64,000 nt of DNA from assembly GCF_001522545.3 (NCBI RefSeq), contig NC_031770.1, positions 23,358,296 to 23,422,295 of the forward strand, read 5' to 3'. Shown here piece by piece: positions 14,041-27,113 of this stretch. This DNA comes from Parus major (lineage: Eukaryota; Chordata; Aves; Passeriformes; Paridae). The first letter of the stretch is position 1. Each line of letters starts with the position of its first letter. The notes below the pieces were generated by a model that saw only the letters and a program-made list of their open reading frames with translations, was not told where the DNA came from and made no database searches. A program made the translations under genes and the position numbers.

Positions 14041-16304
14041 TATCTATTAATTGAAGACTTTAGCTAACAAAAAAAGCAAAAAAAATTAAGTTGGGGGGGT
14101 TTGCCTGGGTTTTTTCCCTCCTCTTTTTTTAAGGAAATATCAAACTGCTTTCTTCTGTTTGGACTGCTACTCAGTGTAAGAGAAGTTACAAAGTTTATGA
14201 TATTTTGAAAGTAACTGTTTTCTCAAGTGTTCATTTTGACTGGTCCACTTCATCTGCTTAAAGGCTGATACTTGCAGGATAGTAAAAATATGAATTATAA
14301 GTCCATTTACTTTTCTGAAGAGAAAGCTTTTCTTCATGGATGAATGTCCGTTAGCCTTGGTTCCTTTTTTGTATGCTGCATAGGTATACATGGAGGACCT
14401 TTCCCAGCTCCTTGAAACAGATGGAGATTTATGTTTTGAACATGAGGGTTTTAATAAAAGAATGTTACACAGTCCTTCCCAGCCTGAGGAAGGTGTCACA
14501 GGTCTGGGTTTGTAAAGTCCTGCTGAGAGACCATTGGATGTGCTGGCCTTGTGGAGTCATTAAAATCAATTTTCTGCATATAGGGAGGTACAGTTTTGGA
14601 TGGTGGTATTAAAGGTATTTTTGTTGAGTCCTAATCTGTTGTCTCTGGATCTCCATTTGATTATGTATCTTATTTGTTACTGAATTCCCCTGCAGTTCTT
14701 TGCATCATCCAGAATGAATATAGTACTAGCAATGCAGTGTACGCTTTTGCTTTTGCTTTAACCAAATTGTGAATTAAAACAATATGCAAAATTGTCATTT
14801 AGGGGCTGTTTTATTATTGTAATCTTAACTGTTCCTTTCAATTCAGTAATAATTGTGGATACATTTCATTACTAAAGTGTTTTTAGGTTTTTTTTACTAA
14901 TTCATGGTAGGCCTTTTGTTTGCATTGTGAAAGTAGTAATTATGATGCTTTATTTTGGTTGGTTCAGCTCTTGGCCCGTCAGTAGTGAGTATCATGTTTT
15001 AACTGAGTGAAAGTTGCCATTAAACTCCCTAATCTCTTTGACAGTGAATTCACTGGAGGAATTTGGCTCAGTATTTCTTTTGTTTACATGTATTTTGAAA
15101 GTTATTAAGGTTTTTTGTTTTGTTTTTTTTTATGGAAAATCAGAGTATAAGGATTGTGGCTTGTATTAAATTTTTTCTCCTTGATATGTCTTCCTAAGAA
15201 TACTGGAAACTAAAGTTTAGATTTAATAGAATCACAGTAATAATATCAGTTATTTAGCTTTGCATTTAATTTTGCTGTATTTATTTTGTAGAATATGAAC
15301 TTAAATGAACTATATAATACAAGTGAATTTTTGTAAACCTCTATTAGAAGTTCCTTACAGAGATTTTAGGAAGTCTTAGACAGGATGGATAAGGAATTCA
15401 GTACCTTGGTGATTGAATGACGTACTCTTTTATAGGTTTGTTGGGTTTTTTTAAGTGATTGGCCTATGATTTATTAGAACAGCCAAATATGAAGTTCTGT
15501 TATTTGTTATTTTGGCTTGGCAGAAATAATGCAAAGAACTGTCAAAGGCAAAGAGTAAGCAGAAGCTGTAATTTCCTTTTTTACCACTGAAGAATAGATT
15601 TGGCTGGGTTAGGCCTTCAGTGCTAATCTGTCTCTGTGTGGCCAAACAGATTTTTGGAACCTTCTTGTACTGCATTTATTTTCTCTTCACTTCAGGCCAG
15701 ATCTTATAAGGTTGTATGTTTTTTGGCGCATCCAGGGTGGTGATGTGAAAAAAGTTAAAGAGAAGGAATTGAATTTAAGAACTCTGATATAGATAACTTA
15801 AATTGAGACTGCCACTTGATGCAATTAGGTCATTTTTAACAGTACTTGTATGTTCAACTGTGGACATTTTTTTTTTAACTTTGAAACTTGCTTTAATATT
15901 AAGGGTCATAGTTAAAATTCTTCAACAGTTCTACAAGAATATATTGCAGAATTTTACCACAGTTTTAACCTTCTAGGTTAATTCAGTTGGCTGTTTAAAT
16001 AAAGTTAATTTCAGTCTTCCTTGTACTTGTAAGCATGTTTTTCATAGGAGCACATTCCTTCGTGTGATTTTAATAGGACCATGCTCCTTGCTAATGATTA
16101 GTAATGATTTCTGTCCTGAAGCATTCATTTGATATTTATGCTAATAGCCATTCTTTATTCGCCTGAACATGTTTGTTAGAATGTCTTCAGTATTTCAAAA
16201 TGATGGGACAGATGTACTTGTGCTGTACATGCCTCTTCCTGTGGCTTTTAGTTCAGAACAAAGCATTTCAATGTCTCTTTCTGCTCTGCTTTGCCTCTGT
16301 ACAG

Positions 16305-16487
16305 ATGACAGCATCTCAGCTGCGAGCACCTCCGATGTCCAGGACCGTCTTTCAGCCTTGGAGCTGAGAGTGCAGCAACAAGAAGATGAAATCACCGTGC
16401 TAAAAGCAGCCTTGGCTGATGTGCTGAGGCGTCTTGCTATCTCTGAAGACCATGTAGCTTCTGTGAGAAAATCAGCACCAAGTAAAG
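16305..16487 (+). CDS. EML4: EML4 exon 2: N-terminal trimerising coiled coil
   Basis: 183 nt between acceptor ...ctgtacag and donor gtaagccc, entered and left in phase 1. The first codon, Asp, is completed by a G from exon 1. The product begins DDSISAASTSDVQDRLSAL and continues through QQQEDEITVLKAALADVL to SAPSK. Hydrophobic residues at heptad spacing (L, V, I, V, L, L, V, L, I) form the coiled coil that trimerises EML proteins and that also drives oligomerisation of EML4-ALK fusions in human tumours. Compared with human as I recall it, differences are few: Leu replaces Ser just after SALE, and there are changes in the tail after ASV. An open frame continues on both sides, but the splice signals and the phase match with exon 3 set the borders. 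Confidence 0.98.
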
Positions 16488-19400
16488 GTAAGCCCAAATT
16501 TGGTAAACTCTTTCTAGAGTCAGACTGTGTTATCACGTCAGAATGTTCTCCATTGGTCACTCGTCTTTCCCTTTTCTGTCTCATTTGGGAAGGCTGATCT
16601 ATTTTGAGCTGGAGGGGTTAGTTTATAATAGTGGCTTAAATACATACAGCCAACAGATATCGGAAATATGCTTATTAATTATGATGTTTGCTAACATTGT
16701 TACGTTCTTGATACCACTAAAAATTTTCCTTACTTCTTGCTAAAAAGTTCCTGTTTTAATTTCAGTAGTGGAATGCTAACCTGCCACCGGAGGCTCTGGG
16801 GCTTATGGACAGTTTTGAGTCTTAGCTTTGACTTTGCCTGGAAATTACTCGACTGAAAGGGCATATTAGAGATTATGTTTTCTCTTGTTCCTAAATTATA
16901 ACCAAAACAAAAACCAAAATGTATTTCTACCAAATAAGAAGGCTTTCTGAATGTAGTTAATTTTTGTTCCTGTACAAAGATAACTCGCCATCAGTAGATC
17001 TCATGTAAGAAATGGCCATGTAGCAGCAATATCTCTTTTGGTTAGTCACTAGTAACTTCTATATTGCAGTACTGAAAATGCAGAATTGTTTAAAAGTAAA
17101 GAAACTAGATGCTTCTTGCACTAATTTTCATATGCTTCCCTTGCCCCCTGCCCCCCCGTGGACATTTTATTTTGTATTCTGGAGAAGTATTTGAATTGAG
17201 TTTGGAACTTACTCCAACTTAAAGCTGTGTATTTGAAGAGAATTATGGCTGTGTATGTTTCTGGCATATATCAGGTCTCTGATTCTATAAAATATGAGGT
17301 TATATTTCAAATAAATCATGGTTTTAATTCACCATAATTGCATGTAACCACATCAAACCCTGCAGCGCAGAGATCTCTGGGATCAATCCCTGTGTGAGTG
17401 TTGCAGTGCATCTATTACACCTGTGCCAGTTTAACACTGAACTGATACAATGTAGCCTATGCTTGTTTGGGTGACCACTTTATATAGGCTGAAAATGCTG
17501 AAAGTTTGAATTATTTTAGATGTGACAGAGGGATCAAATTCCTTACTTAAGTGTTTTTGCAGACTCTCTGCCAGATGGAAGGAAGTCATGATGCTTAATT
17601 GGCTTGGGCTCTGAATCCTGCCATTCTCTCTTGCTTGCTAAATGGTAGACTGTTGTCATCTCTGCTTATAAATGCAGCTTTTATCCGCCCAATTTACATG
17701 TCTAGCCTCATCAAGATTGAAGCTTCTTTTTTGAGCTCTTTTTAAATATAGCTTTAGCAGCTATTTTGACTAAATCACTCTGCTGTTTGCTGTCCATTAT
17801 GAGAAAATGTCCAAGTGAAAAACCATGGGGAAATCATGTCCATAGTGCCTTATTCTTCCTATTTAAATGCAGAGGAGCTGGGATGTGCACTTTGGCTTGG
17901 ACTGTCTAACACCCAGCAAACTTTGTGTACAGGCAGGCAAACTTCCTGTGTTCTGCAAAATGCCTTGGGGCTATCTCCTTTCTGGGGGTCTTGGGACCAT
18001 ACTGAATTCTGTAAGTCCATTTGTTCAGTGAGAAATAAACTAATTATTTGGGGGAGGCAGAGCAGAGGGAGGGTGGAATGTCTAAATATCTTCTGTTTGA
18101 TCATGTTATATCTCTACAAATGAATGGCAACAGCATGGAGCTGTGAAGAAAGAGATGGGAACAGGGACAGATACATACATGCATGATCTAATTCACTGAA
18201 CTTAAATGAATTATGACTAATTGGCGCTGTGTTTAATTGGTGATGGATGTGTTCCCATTGTGTTCAGTTACCCAATACCACCAGAAAACACATTAACTTC
18301 ACTTGTAATCATGAAATCAACTGTACATAGAATTCACAGAAGAAAATGTTTACAGAGACTGGAATTTTAAGAGACTAAAATTAGACTTGAGGAATAAACT
18401 TGGGATTTAAACAAGTTCATACATTGCTTTTTGCAATGCTCTAGGTTCTACTTTTGATTTCTGTATTTTAAATTCTTTCAATGGCCAAAAAACTCTTAAA
18501 ATGTTTTAACAGAGAGAAATGTGTTATTTTTTTAATAAGTAGGATTAGAAGATGATCTGAATTATCATACAAAAATAATACTCAAATAAGTAACTGTTAG
18601 GTTTTCTTTGAAGTATTATGCATGTATATAACAGACTAACTAGTCAACCCAATACTTTTGCAAATGTAACTGTATTCCTCCAAAACTCATTTTGGTGTTT
18701 GTGATCCTGTCAAGAATCTGGATTTATGCATTACAATAATTGCACTTTCATGTAAAATATTATAGGTTAATTTTCTTATAAGAAATATGCTGAGGCTTTC
18801 AATCACAGAAGTATTTTTCTCTGCAGCAGCCCTTAAATACATACTGACATAAATAACGAGTAAAGAGAATAGATGTGTATATGTACTTCTGAATACATGG
18901 GGAGAGATGTGTTTAATCCGAAGTATGGCAACACAGTGAGATAAATCCTTTTAAAACAAACTGAACTTAACAAGAAAAATAGTACCAGAAAGAGCCATCC
19001 TGAATCTTTCCATCAAAGTAAGGCAATAACTAACCTAGTTTGAAGGGTGGCTTTTCTACTTTTTGCTAAAATGAGTTTTCTAAAACCTCTCTTATTTTTT
19101 TTTTCTTGTTGCCACCTCAGCAGTGTCTTTGAAAAGAGAATTTTCATAGGCTAAAAATAAGTGTTGTGAGCCAAGAGTGAATCACACTGAAAGGGACAAA
19201 TCCATCCTGATCTCTTTCTAACTGATTTTTATTATTCTGAAGTTGATGGCTTGACTTAGTGAAAAAAGCAATCACTTTGTCCTTTGTCTTGTTTGTCTGC
19301 ATGGGACATCTGGTGATCTAATTCTGTTCTTAATTTCTTTTATTTTAGATTGACAGATTGAAACAGTAGATGAAGATAAAGTTTATGTGTTATCCTTTAA

Positions 19401-22400
19401 ATCTTTGTTTATCTTTTTTCCCCTACATTTCTGTCACATGCTTGTTTTAAGCTTAGTCCAGTCTCCAGTGAAAAAACTGACACGGTTTGGGTAGATTTAT
19501 ATTTCTTACTGATGGGCTCTCAGTCAGGAGGTTGCTACCTAATATCTTGTGTGTAAAGTTCTGTCTCAGAAGCAAATGGGTTTTTATACAGGGATTTGCA
19601 AACTGTAAAAGACAAGATAAAGGGGAAGTTTTTTAGGCACCTTAGTGTCTCCTAGTAAAGCATGAAGTGGAGATACTGTATAGGGAAAATACCTCTAGTA
19701 GGGATCGCAACAGGATTAGCATTAGTCTGTATTTCACAGTGAAAAAGCAGGCTGAGAGTGTTTGCACATAACTTCCCAATGCAAAGTTATTCTAAACAGA
19801 GCAAATCTTTTCAATATAAAAAGACTGTGATAGTGCTTCTTCATCTCTGCATACAGCTAAGAATAACTACACAAAGGAGAAATTACTAGGTCCAAAGATA
19901 GTGTTGAGAATTAGAAATGTGAAAGGGCTTGGTAAGGGATCATGTCCCAGCAGCTACAGGGCTTGTAGGGATCATAGTGTGAGAATGAGTTTATGGGTTT
20001 AATTTCTTTTCTTTCTCTCTTTTATTTTTAAATAGATGGCTTGGTAAGAAGAATTTCTTTGGTGGGAAATTATTTGCATTTGGCAGCTCTGCACTCTTGT
20101 TGCCACATGCCTCTGCTGTAGATGCATGATTGATGCTGTTAGCATTCACAAAAAATTCCAAAAACAAAGATTACCTGGACACTGAAGAAAAGGAAAGCAT
20201 AAAGCAGTCTGGTACTTGTGGCTGCCAGCAAGATAGATTGGCTCACAGCTGGTGCCTGGTAAACCTATTAAAATCTTCCAGGGTGTCAAAATGTGTGTAA
20301 CAGGAGAATTCATCCCTCAGGCTCTGGGTGTGCAGGCAAGTTTGTGGCACCAGTGAAATATCTCAGACTAATCATTTCACTGGAGTATGAGCTTGTGCCT
20401 GAAAAAGTACATATGATGTTGGCCTGTAGAGAAACAAAGAGTTCATGTCCTTTTTCTGGACTCAGAAATAATGAGGAGACTTGACAAAGGTTAAACCTTT
20501 GGAGAAATGTTTCCTATTGCTTGGGCAGGAATTAATGTTAAATAGCTCGTATGCAAATTCAACAAGTGAAATTGGATAGTAGATGGCAGTTTGCAGAGAG
20601 GGTTTCCCATAACAATGAAGAGTGGCAAACTGAGAGGCATTTTATTTTACTTAAAGCAGTGAACTTGGGGACCTGCAAAAACAGGTACGTACTGTAAATG
20701 CAGTTGGTAGGGTTTTTTATTTGTTTTTTACTTTCCTTTGTGCAGTGGGCTTTTATAAGAGGAGCCCATTGAATTTTCCTTCTTTTCCTGCTCCCTCCTC
20801 TTGTATGAAATAGCATGTCTCATCAAATTCCATCTCATTCCACTTGTGTAAGTACTTCAGATGTCATTTTTACCTTATCTCAACAATGGTTTCACTTCAC
20901 CAACATTAAGTCATTTTGTTTTATGTTAACAAAAAGTGACTCCAGGTGTTCAGCAAGCTTTATTAATGAAAGAATGAGACAGATTTTTGTGTTTTTTCAG
21001 TCTTTACACTATTCAGTAAGCAGAATTGTTCTAATTACTGAGTACATCTTTATGTTGTCTATCAGTAAATGTTAAAGAAACAGACAATAGAAGTTTAAAT
21101 AGGAAAATGCTTATGGTAGTGGTGTGACATAGGTTCTTATCCAAAATATTAAAACTAAGCTGGCAAGCTTGTATGTGGGTCATTTTACTCATGGGAAAAG
21201 TCCTATTGAAGTCTGCAGGCTGCATGCTCACATAACAAATAATGGTACTCTTGAGGTCTTAATGCATTTCCCAGGTACTGGTTTTAGTGCCATCTGTTCT
21301 TTCTGCATTTCTTCCCATTTTTTCCTATCTTCTGCTATGACTTACTGAATATTTTCTTTTTCTTCTGTTACACTTCCTGTTCTTGATGTTTTTCGTATGT
21401 TTTCCTTTATTTAAAGAATTTGGATCTAGCGGGCATTAATGAGCTAAGGGTCACTAGCCAGCTAAACCAAGTTTAGGAAGGAGAAGTGAAGAACAAGGCT
21501 CAGAGGTTTTTTTAAAGTTCTGTAACCTAATCTTGTACATTGTAGAGGAATATTTTCAGTTCTGGTTTTAAGTATACTTATTCTTTTTCCATATGCTTAC
21601 AGTTTTGGGTATGTTTTGTGCATCTGTGTTCTTCTTTTAGAACAGTGTGAGCAAATTTTCTTGAGTGGTACTCTGCTATTCTCCATGATGTTTGTCAAAC
21701 TAAGAAGTGTAATGCTGAAAGAGTTCAATGTTGTCACTAACTTTTTCAAATGAAAACTCTTATTTATTTGAGTAGCTTTTTCATCAGTTGTTTGCCAGAG
21801 TATATCAAACTGTTTCAATTTATGTAGTTAAAATTTTATTTCCTCTGCTTAAAATTAGCCCATTTCACAATTGGTTGAGCATGTAGATGGTGCCTCTGGG
21901 AAAGTATATAAAATAATATAGAAGGGAGAAGGAAAAGAGCTATGTGATTTGAATAAGAAATTGGACAAACAAGTCTTCGGTTTCCTGTAGTATGTTTTAA
22001 AATGCCTGCCATGGCTCCCCTAACACCTGAAAAATTAGTTTTATATCCCTATGAGGGTCATTTAAAGTTAGAAATATATGGGTTAAGTCATTATTTATAA
22101 AAATCTTGTTGGAAATCTAAAAATAAATATTTAATTACTCTTAACATCTAAGTTAGTTTATTTACCTACTTATGTACCTACTAGGACAGATGCCCTTGGA
22201 GCTCAAGTTGTTTATGCATTAGCTATACACTCTCAAACTGTTTCTTATTAACATGCCTCTATTTGGCTAGTTCTTTTCATTTTACTAGGAAATGACAAAT
22301 AATGTATGTTTAATAGCTGTCAGTTGAAATTTGGCTTCCATTGAAAAATATTAAAAGAATGTTTATTTTTTTCAGCTAGTTGTAATTACTATAGGAATCA

Positions 22401-25400
22401 TAAAGTTTGTTGAAACTTAGTTGTCTTAAAATTTGATTATTAAACAAGAAGCATGACCCACAGGTAGTGAACTCTTTATCCTGATTTGTTTTGTTCATTA
22501 TTTGAAACCTGAACTGTCTTTGTGTGATAGAAGAGGACACTTTTTCAACTTAAGAAGTTTTAATCAAAATTTGACTCTTAGTATGTAAGTGAAGTAGTTG
22601 AATAAAACAGAGTGCTGAAGAAGATACTGTACAGAATACAGTACTCTCTTGGAGAAGAGTTTTTGTGCCCCCATGCTGTTTCTTTGCCAGCATCTTCCAT
22701 GGGCTGAGGGACCTGACATCCTTTGAGAGTCTGGAAGCAGAGCCACGACTAAAGTTAGCTGCTTTTGTACAAGTCATTGCAACACCTTAAACTAAGTCTA
22801 AGATTTGTCATAATTTCTATTGATTTTGATATTGTTCTATTAGGAAGGAAGTGCAGATAAAATCTTACATTCTGCTATACTTATAAACTGTTTCTGGCTG
22901 GTTTTCCACAGCTTATTCTGTGGGCTTTCTGGTGAGTTACACACACTGTGCACTTCTTTAGTAAGAGTACTGAATTGGTTTTCTGTCAATCCAGGCAGAA
23001 AACCCCATGACATTTAATATGTTTATAATCTTGAATCACATTTTGCTGAAAGTCAAGTGGTTCAAGGTTGTTGAAGGATTTGGTTAATGTAAGTCTTAAT
23101 GGGAAAAAAAGAGAAAAATCTACCTTTAAGAGATCGATTTTTAAATTTTTGTAAGGTGTTATTTCTTGAGCTTTTTCTTTTAAATCCACTTCAATTAAGT
23201 GCCCAGAAAAGTCACTTTAATGTGGCTGCAGCTACTTATTTTAAATTAAAATTACCTGAAGAAGAGAAACAAGTGTTTGTTTTTTTCCTTGTAAAAAAAG
23301 GCAGATTTACCTGTCAGAACATTAGTAAATACAAAGATATTGAGGAAATTGTTTCAGTTAATATATTTGATAACAGAATAAACTACATTTTAATGTAAAA
23401 TATTCTAAGTTTTGGGTTTGGGAAGAAAAGTGTGTTACTAATTGATTCTCAGCTCTAGCACCTTGTAAGTATGTTTGGAGGGAAAAGCTCTCATGTTATC
23501 ACAAGACACACATTTTCAAGCTTACCACTCTCTCTAACAGCTTGGCTTCATTTTTTCCCTAGTTAGCTAATCAAAGCTGATAAAGAATTTGAAATAGATT
23601 TCTGGTTTATTGTGGTCTGTTTTTTCTAATCCTACTTATCTTTCATTCACACATTTGTGTACTTGACAGATGTTAATAAAATGTTTCTTTTGAACCCTAC
23701 AGATACTTTTCTGTGAAAATTATCAGAACAGAGATGAATCTGTTCCATAAAATACATTTTTACCACTTTGATCTCTGACAGTTTGGCTTTAATCCTGGTC
23801 ACCATGCACTGCCTTTCATTCTACATTCAGTTTATGTCTGGCTTTTGTTCCAAACTAGCAGATAAAGCTAAGTGCTATTCAGTCCAAAAAATTTCAGACT
23901 GTTTATGCTAGGAGGTGGCGTGTGACATGGTATTGGCAGAGATGTGCAGCGCAGTGCTAGGACAACCAATTGTTTCAGTGTATTGATCTGGAATTCGTGT
24001 TCTCCTGTGCCACTTCATTATTTCCAGGTCTCTGGAGCAAAAGCACTTGACTACTATGAAGGACTATCTCTGCAACAAAGAAAGTTATTGTGTTGTTAAT
24101 TTTTGACATCTTTTGACTGCAGAGATGTCCTGTGTTTTGGAGTGGTGGGTCAGCTTCCTTGCACTTCTGACCTAGCTGGGAAGATCCCCCTGGTGTGTCT
24201 CTGTCAATAGCCAGGCTTCACTGGGATGTGCACAGAACTTCAACTCACCTTTCCTTTTCATGGTTTAAAATATAAATGCATTTTCTTTACATATAATTGC
24301 AGATGATTAATTGAATTTTTTTCTTCCCTTTAAAAGCAGTTATTCTAAAGTCACTTTTGACTATCTAATTAACATGCAGTATATAGAGAATTTTGAAGGA
24401 GTCTTGTTTCTTATGGGTGTTGAGTGTGGGGTTTGGGGATTTTTGTTTGTTGGGGGGTTTTTGGTGCTTTTTTTCTTTTTTACATTTTATTGCACATTGA
24501 GTGTGTCACGCTGACCAAGATTTTGTTTTGGAGTGTAAGAAAGCCTGATATATTTTTTGACACTTGAAAAAGAAAATTGTCACTGCAGTTTTTAATCTGG
24601 GTTATGTTTAGCTGTTAGTCATTTTGCAAAAATAGTTTTTACTTCAATTCAAAAATTTTAATCTCAAATGGGATTTTGCATGTCACTTGTTGACATTAGG
24701 AAGTACTTTGCCAACCTACCATCCATATCCACCTTACTGGAAAACAATCCCAAAGCTGCTGTCTGGATCCCTTTTTTATTGTTATTGTATTCATCATTAC
24801 ATGGAGCAGTGCACATTCCTGTCATGGGTATTCGCTGATGTAGAGTTTTATTTGTAATCAGTTTTGTCCCTGGACATAAGCAGGAAGTCACACTTTCCAT
24901 ACCTAGTAGGGGGAAATATTCTAGATGTAGTCAGTAAACAAAATAGCAGTGTGCTGCTTGCACACTGACAGTGTGTTCCCCATCTTAATAAGTTCCTGTG
25001 CCTGTTGTGTAGCAGTGCTGTCCTTTATGTGTCCTACTGAATGCCTTATCCACCACGCTGGGAATTACTGCTCTTACGTCTCCTGATTCACATTTCTGGA
25101 AAGCCATGCTAGAGCTGGTTGGAGAGACATTAATCTATTTCAATGAGCAGACAGAGATGTTAAGGTCATATACAGTTCATGAGTGAATCATGGGCCTTGA
25201 TATTATGCATCTCCACAAAGAAGATGACTTTGTCACTGAAAATAAAAGAAGCTAATTTATAGGCTTCTATACTAAATGTGCTTTCTAAGCTCAGGAGCTT
25301 TTGTTCTTGCATCTAAGTTACATGGGGTAAAAAAAATCTCTTGAGCTTTTGAGCAATATATTAAAACAAACTCAAGAACAAAATTTTTATTCTAAATGTT

Positions 25401-26983
25401 TATGTTGCAAATAAAACAGTCTCTAAAAACTACCAGTTAGAAAGAGTCATGCCAAATTGATTTATACGGAATTTAGGAAGAACAATGATCTTTGAAGCGT
25501 TTTTTGGTTTTAAGTGTGTCTTAACTTTTTTTCACATTTCCTTTATTCTCATTTCTGCCTGAGATATTCCACATGCTCCTTTTGGCTTTCCTGATCAGAA
25601 TTTCAGATTTGATAGCACGCTGCTTGGTGCATTTGAAGTAGTGTTTGGTTTGTGTAGGCCAGCCCATTTCTGCATTCATCCAAATAGTTCTGACATCTAA
25701 TATTCCCTTGATGAGTATCTGTTGTAAATAATGTGGTAGTTTAAAATAAGAATCAATTTGCCTCTCAACCTGCTTGAAAGAGCTGCGCTGTGACACATGG
25801 CTGGTAGTGTTCACATGAGGCATCTGTGTGAGTTTGTCCTCTGTTCACAGAGCTGTCGATTTTCCCCAGCTGCTGTTTTATCCTCACTTTTATCTTCAAT
25901 GTGTGGCCTCATGCCTTATCTATCTCACACTATTCAAAGCCTGCCATGAACACAGACCTGTTATTTTTCTGTCGGTCGTGTCCTCTGTGTTTGTTGCTGA
26001 AGTCAGAGTGACCGGCCATCACAACCCTATGAGATAGAATAGAAATTTGCTGTCTGTGAAATGGGTATGTGACACAGAGGGGCTCAAAAGTTTCCACTGA
26101 TTTTTGGATGCTTAATGTGAGATTTGCTCAGTGATCTTTCTCAGGGCACATTGTACTTCAGAAGGGAAAAGTACAAGTGTAGCACTTTAAAGGAGGAAGG
26201 GGCAAAATTCTCCTCTGATTAAGACATTGGAAATAAAACAGGCACAAAAAAAAGAAAGGCAATTAGTGGGAAAGGATGAAATATCAAGTTCAAGCAAAAT
26301 GCCTTGTATTTCACTGGCATTTTGTGGAAGAGGCAGGTCTGGGAGCTAATTGCCAGGCTAGCATTCAGCTCTGAAAATAGAAGAGCCTGTGCTCCCCCTT
26401 GTCTTCCTTGCAATCCCCTCCCACATTCACTGCATAGTTTTAAAATTCTGCAATGAGTGAAGTGGGCATCTGACAGACAGCAGCCTTCTTTACATATACC
26501 CTCTTGATTCATCCCTGGAGAGAGTCTGTAATGTTCACTGGATATGGCAGATGTTTCACAGAGTGAGCAGTATCAGAAACTTAATAGCTATACCATACGG
26601 CATATACTGAAAGGTATTTTAAGATGGAAGGGGCAGCTGAAATGAAACTGAAAATCTTGTGGGTTTTTTGTTTGTTTTTTGTTTTATCCTTAGAATCACA
26701 ACCCTTAAATAACTTGACAGTTCTTTCATGAAATCATAGCAGTAGAGAAACTGACCTCTGTCACAGGATGCTCTTGCCTGCCTTAGTGTCCCAGGATTCC
26801 CAGGTCCAGCTTCTTAGCTTCTTAGGTTAAGGTTTCATGAATATATGTCACTGGATGTTTGTCCTGAATGCTGAGGCTGCTGCTGTGTGATACCAGGTCC
26901 ACAACTGAGAGTTTTTTGTTGTTCATGTGGACCTTTGGATATAGCTATAAAACCTTACATTCTTCAATATTGCTTTTTTCTAG
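16488..26983 (+). other. EML4: EML4 intron 2
   Basis: 10,496 nt from gtaagc to a ttttttctag acceptor. AT-rich, with no recognisable gene or known repeat family. A G-run cluster is present at 24415-24457. Short open frames occur on both strands, for example near 22550-22777 and 25521-25823, but they lack splice context and similarity to anything I know. Otherwise I see nothing in it. Confidence 0.92.
24415..24457 (+). repeat. G-run cluster, loose G-quadruplex candidate
   Basis: Four G runs of 3, 4, 4 and 6 bases occur at 24415-24417, 24428-24431, 24435-24438 and 24452-24457. The loops are about 10, 3 and 13 nt, so the first and last exceed the usual 7-nt limit. The cluster is followed by a T-rich run. 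It is low-complexity sequence with at best weak quadruplex potential on the transcribed RNA. Confidence 0.45.
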
Positions 26984-27113
26984 GTCAGCCAAGCCTCCGA
27001 GAAGCTATCTCGATGTCATGTATAACTAATGGGAGCACAGGAAGCAGGAAAACAAGCCACAGTTCATCCGTTTCTGTTGCCAGAAAAGAAACACTTTCAT
27101 CTGCTGCAAAAAG
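26984..27113 (+). CDS. EML4: EML4 exon 3: start of basic linker
   Basis: 130 nt, acceptor ...ttctag, donor gtaccaa, entered in phase 1 and left in phase 2. The product includes QPSLREAISMSCITNG and KETLSSAAK. It is part of the low-complexity, Ser- and basic-rich region that joins the coiled coil to the propeller and is needed for microtubule binding. The blocks MSCITNGS and KETLSSAAK match human EML4, while the residues between them vary, as expected of a disordered segment. The joined codons at both edges (Gly with exon 2, Ser with exon 4) reproduce the human residues at those positions. Confidence 0.97.

Larger units (their letters stand above)
1..16304 (+). other. EML4: EML4 intron 1, 3' part
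   Basis: About 16.3 kb without a recognisable gene. It ends in a pyrimidine-rich acceptor (tgcctctgtacag) in front of exon 2. Contents noted are a pure pyrimidine tract at 7745-7791, a 20-nt perfect palindrome at 14021-14040 and scattered short A or T runs. Moderately GC-richer patches occur near 880-1090 and 8560-8890, but neither shows a coding signature or a repeat family I know. The rest is ordinary AT-rich intron in which I see nothing. Confidence 0.9.

Noticed and set aside
16169..16597. 142-codon open frame starting with ATG upstream of exon 2 and running past its donor
   Set aside because: Only 16305-16487 is coding. The flanks are intron read-through around good acceptor and donor sites, and the upstream ATG would replace the conserved exon 1 start without support.
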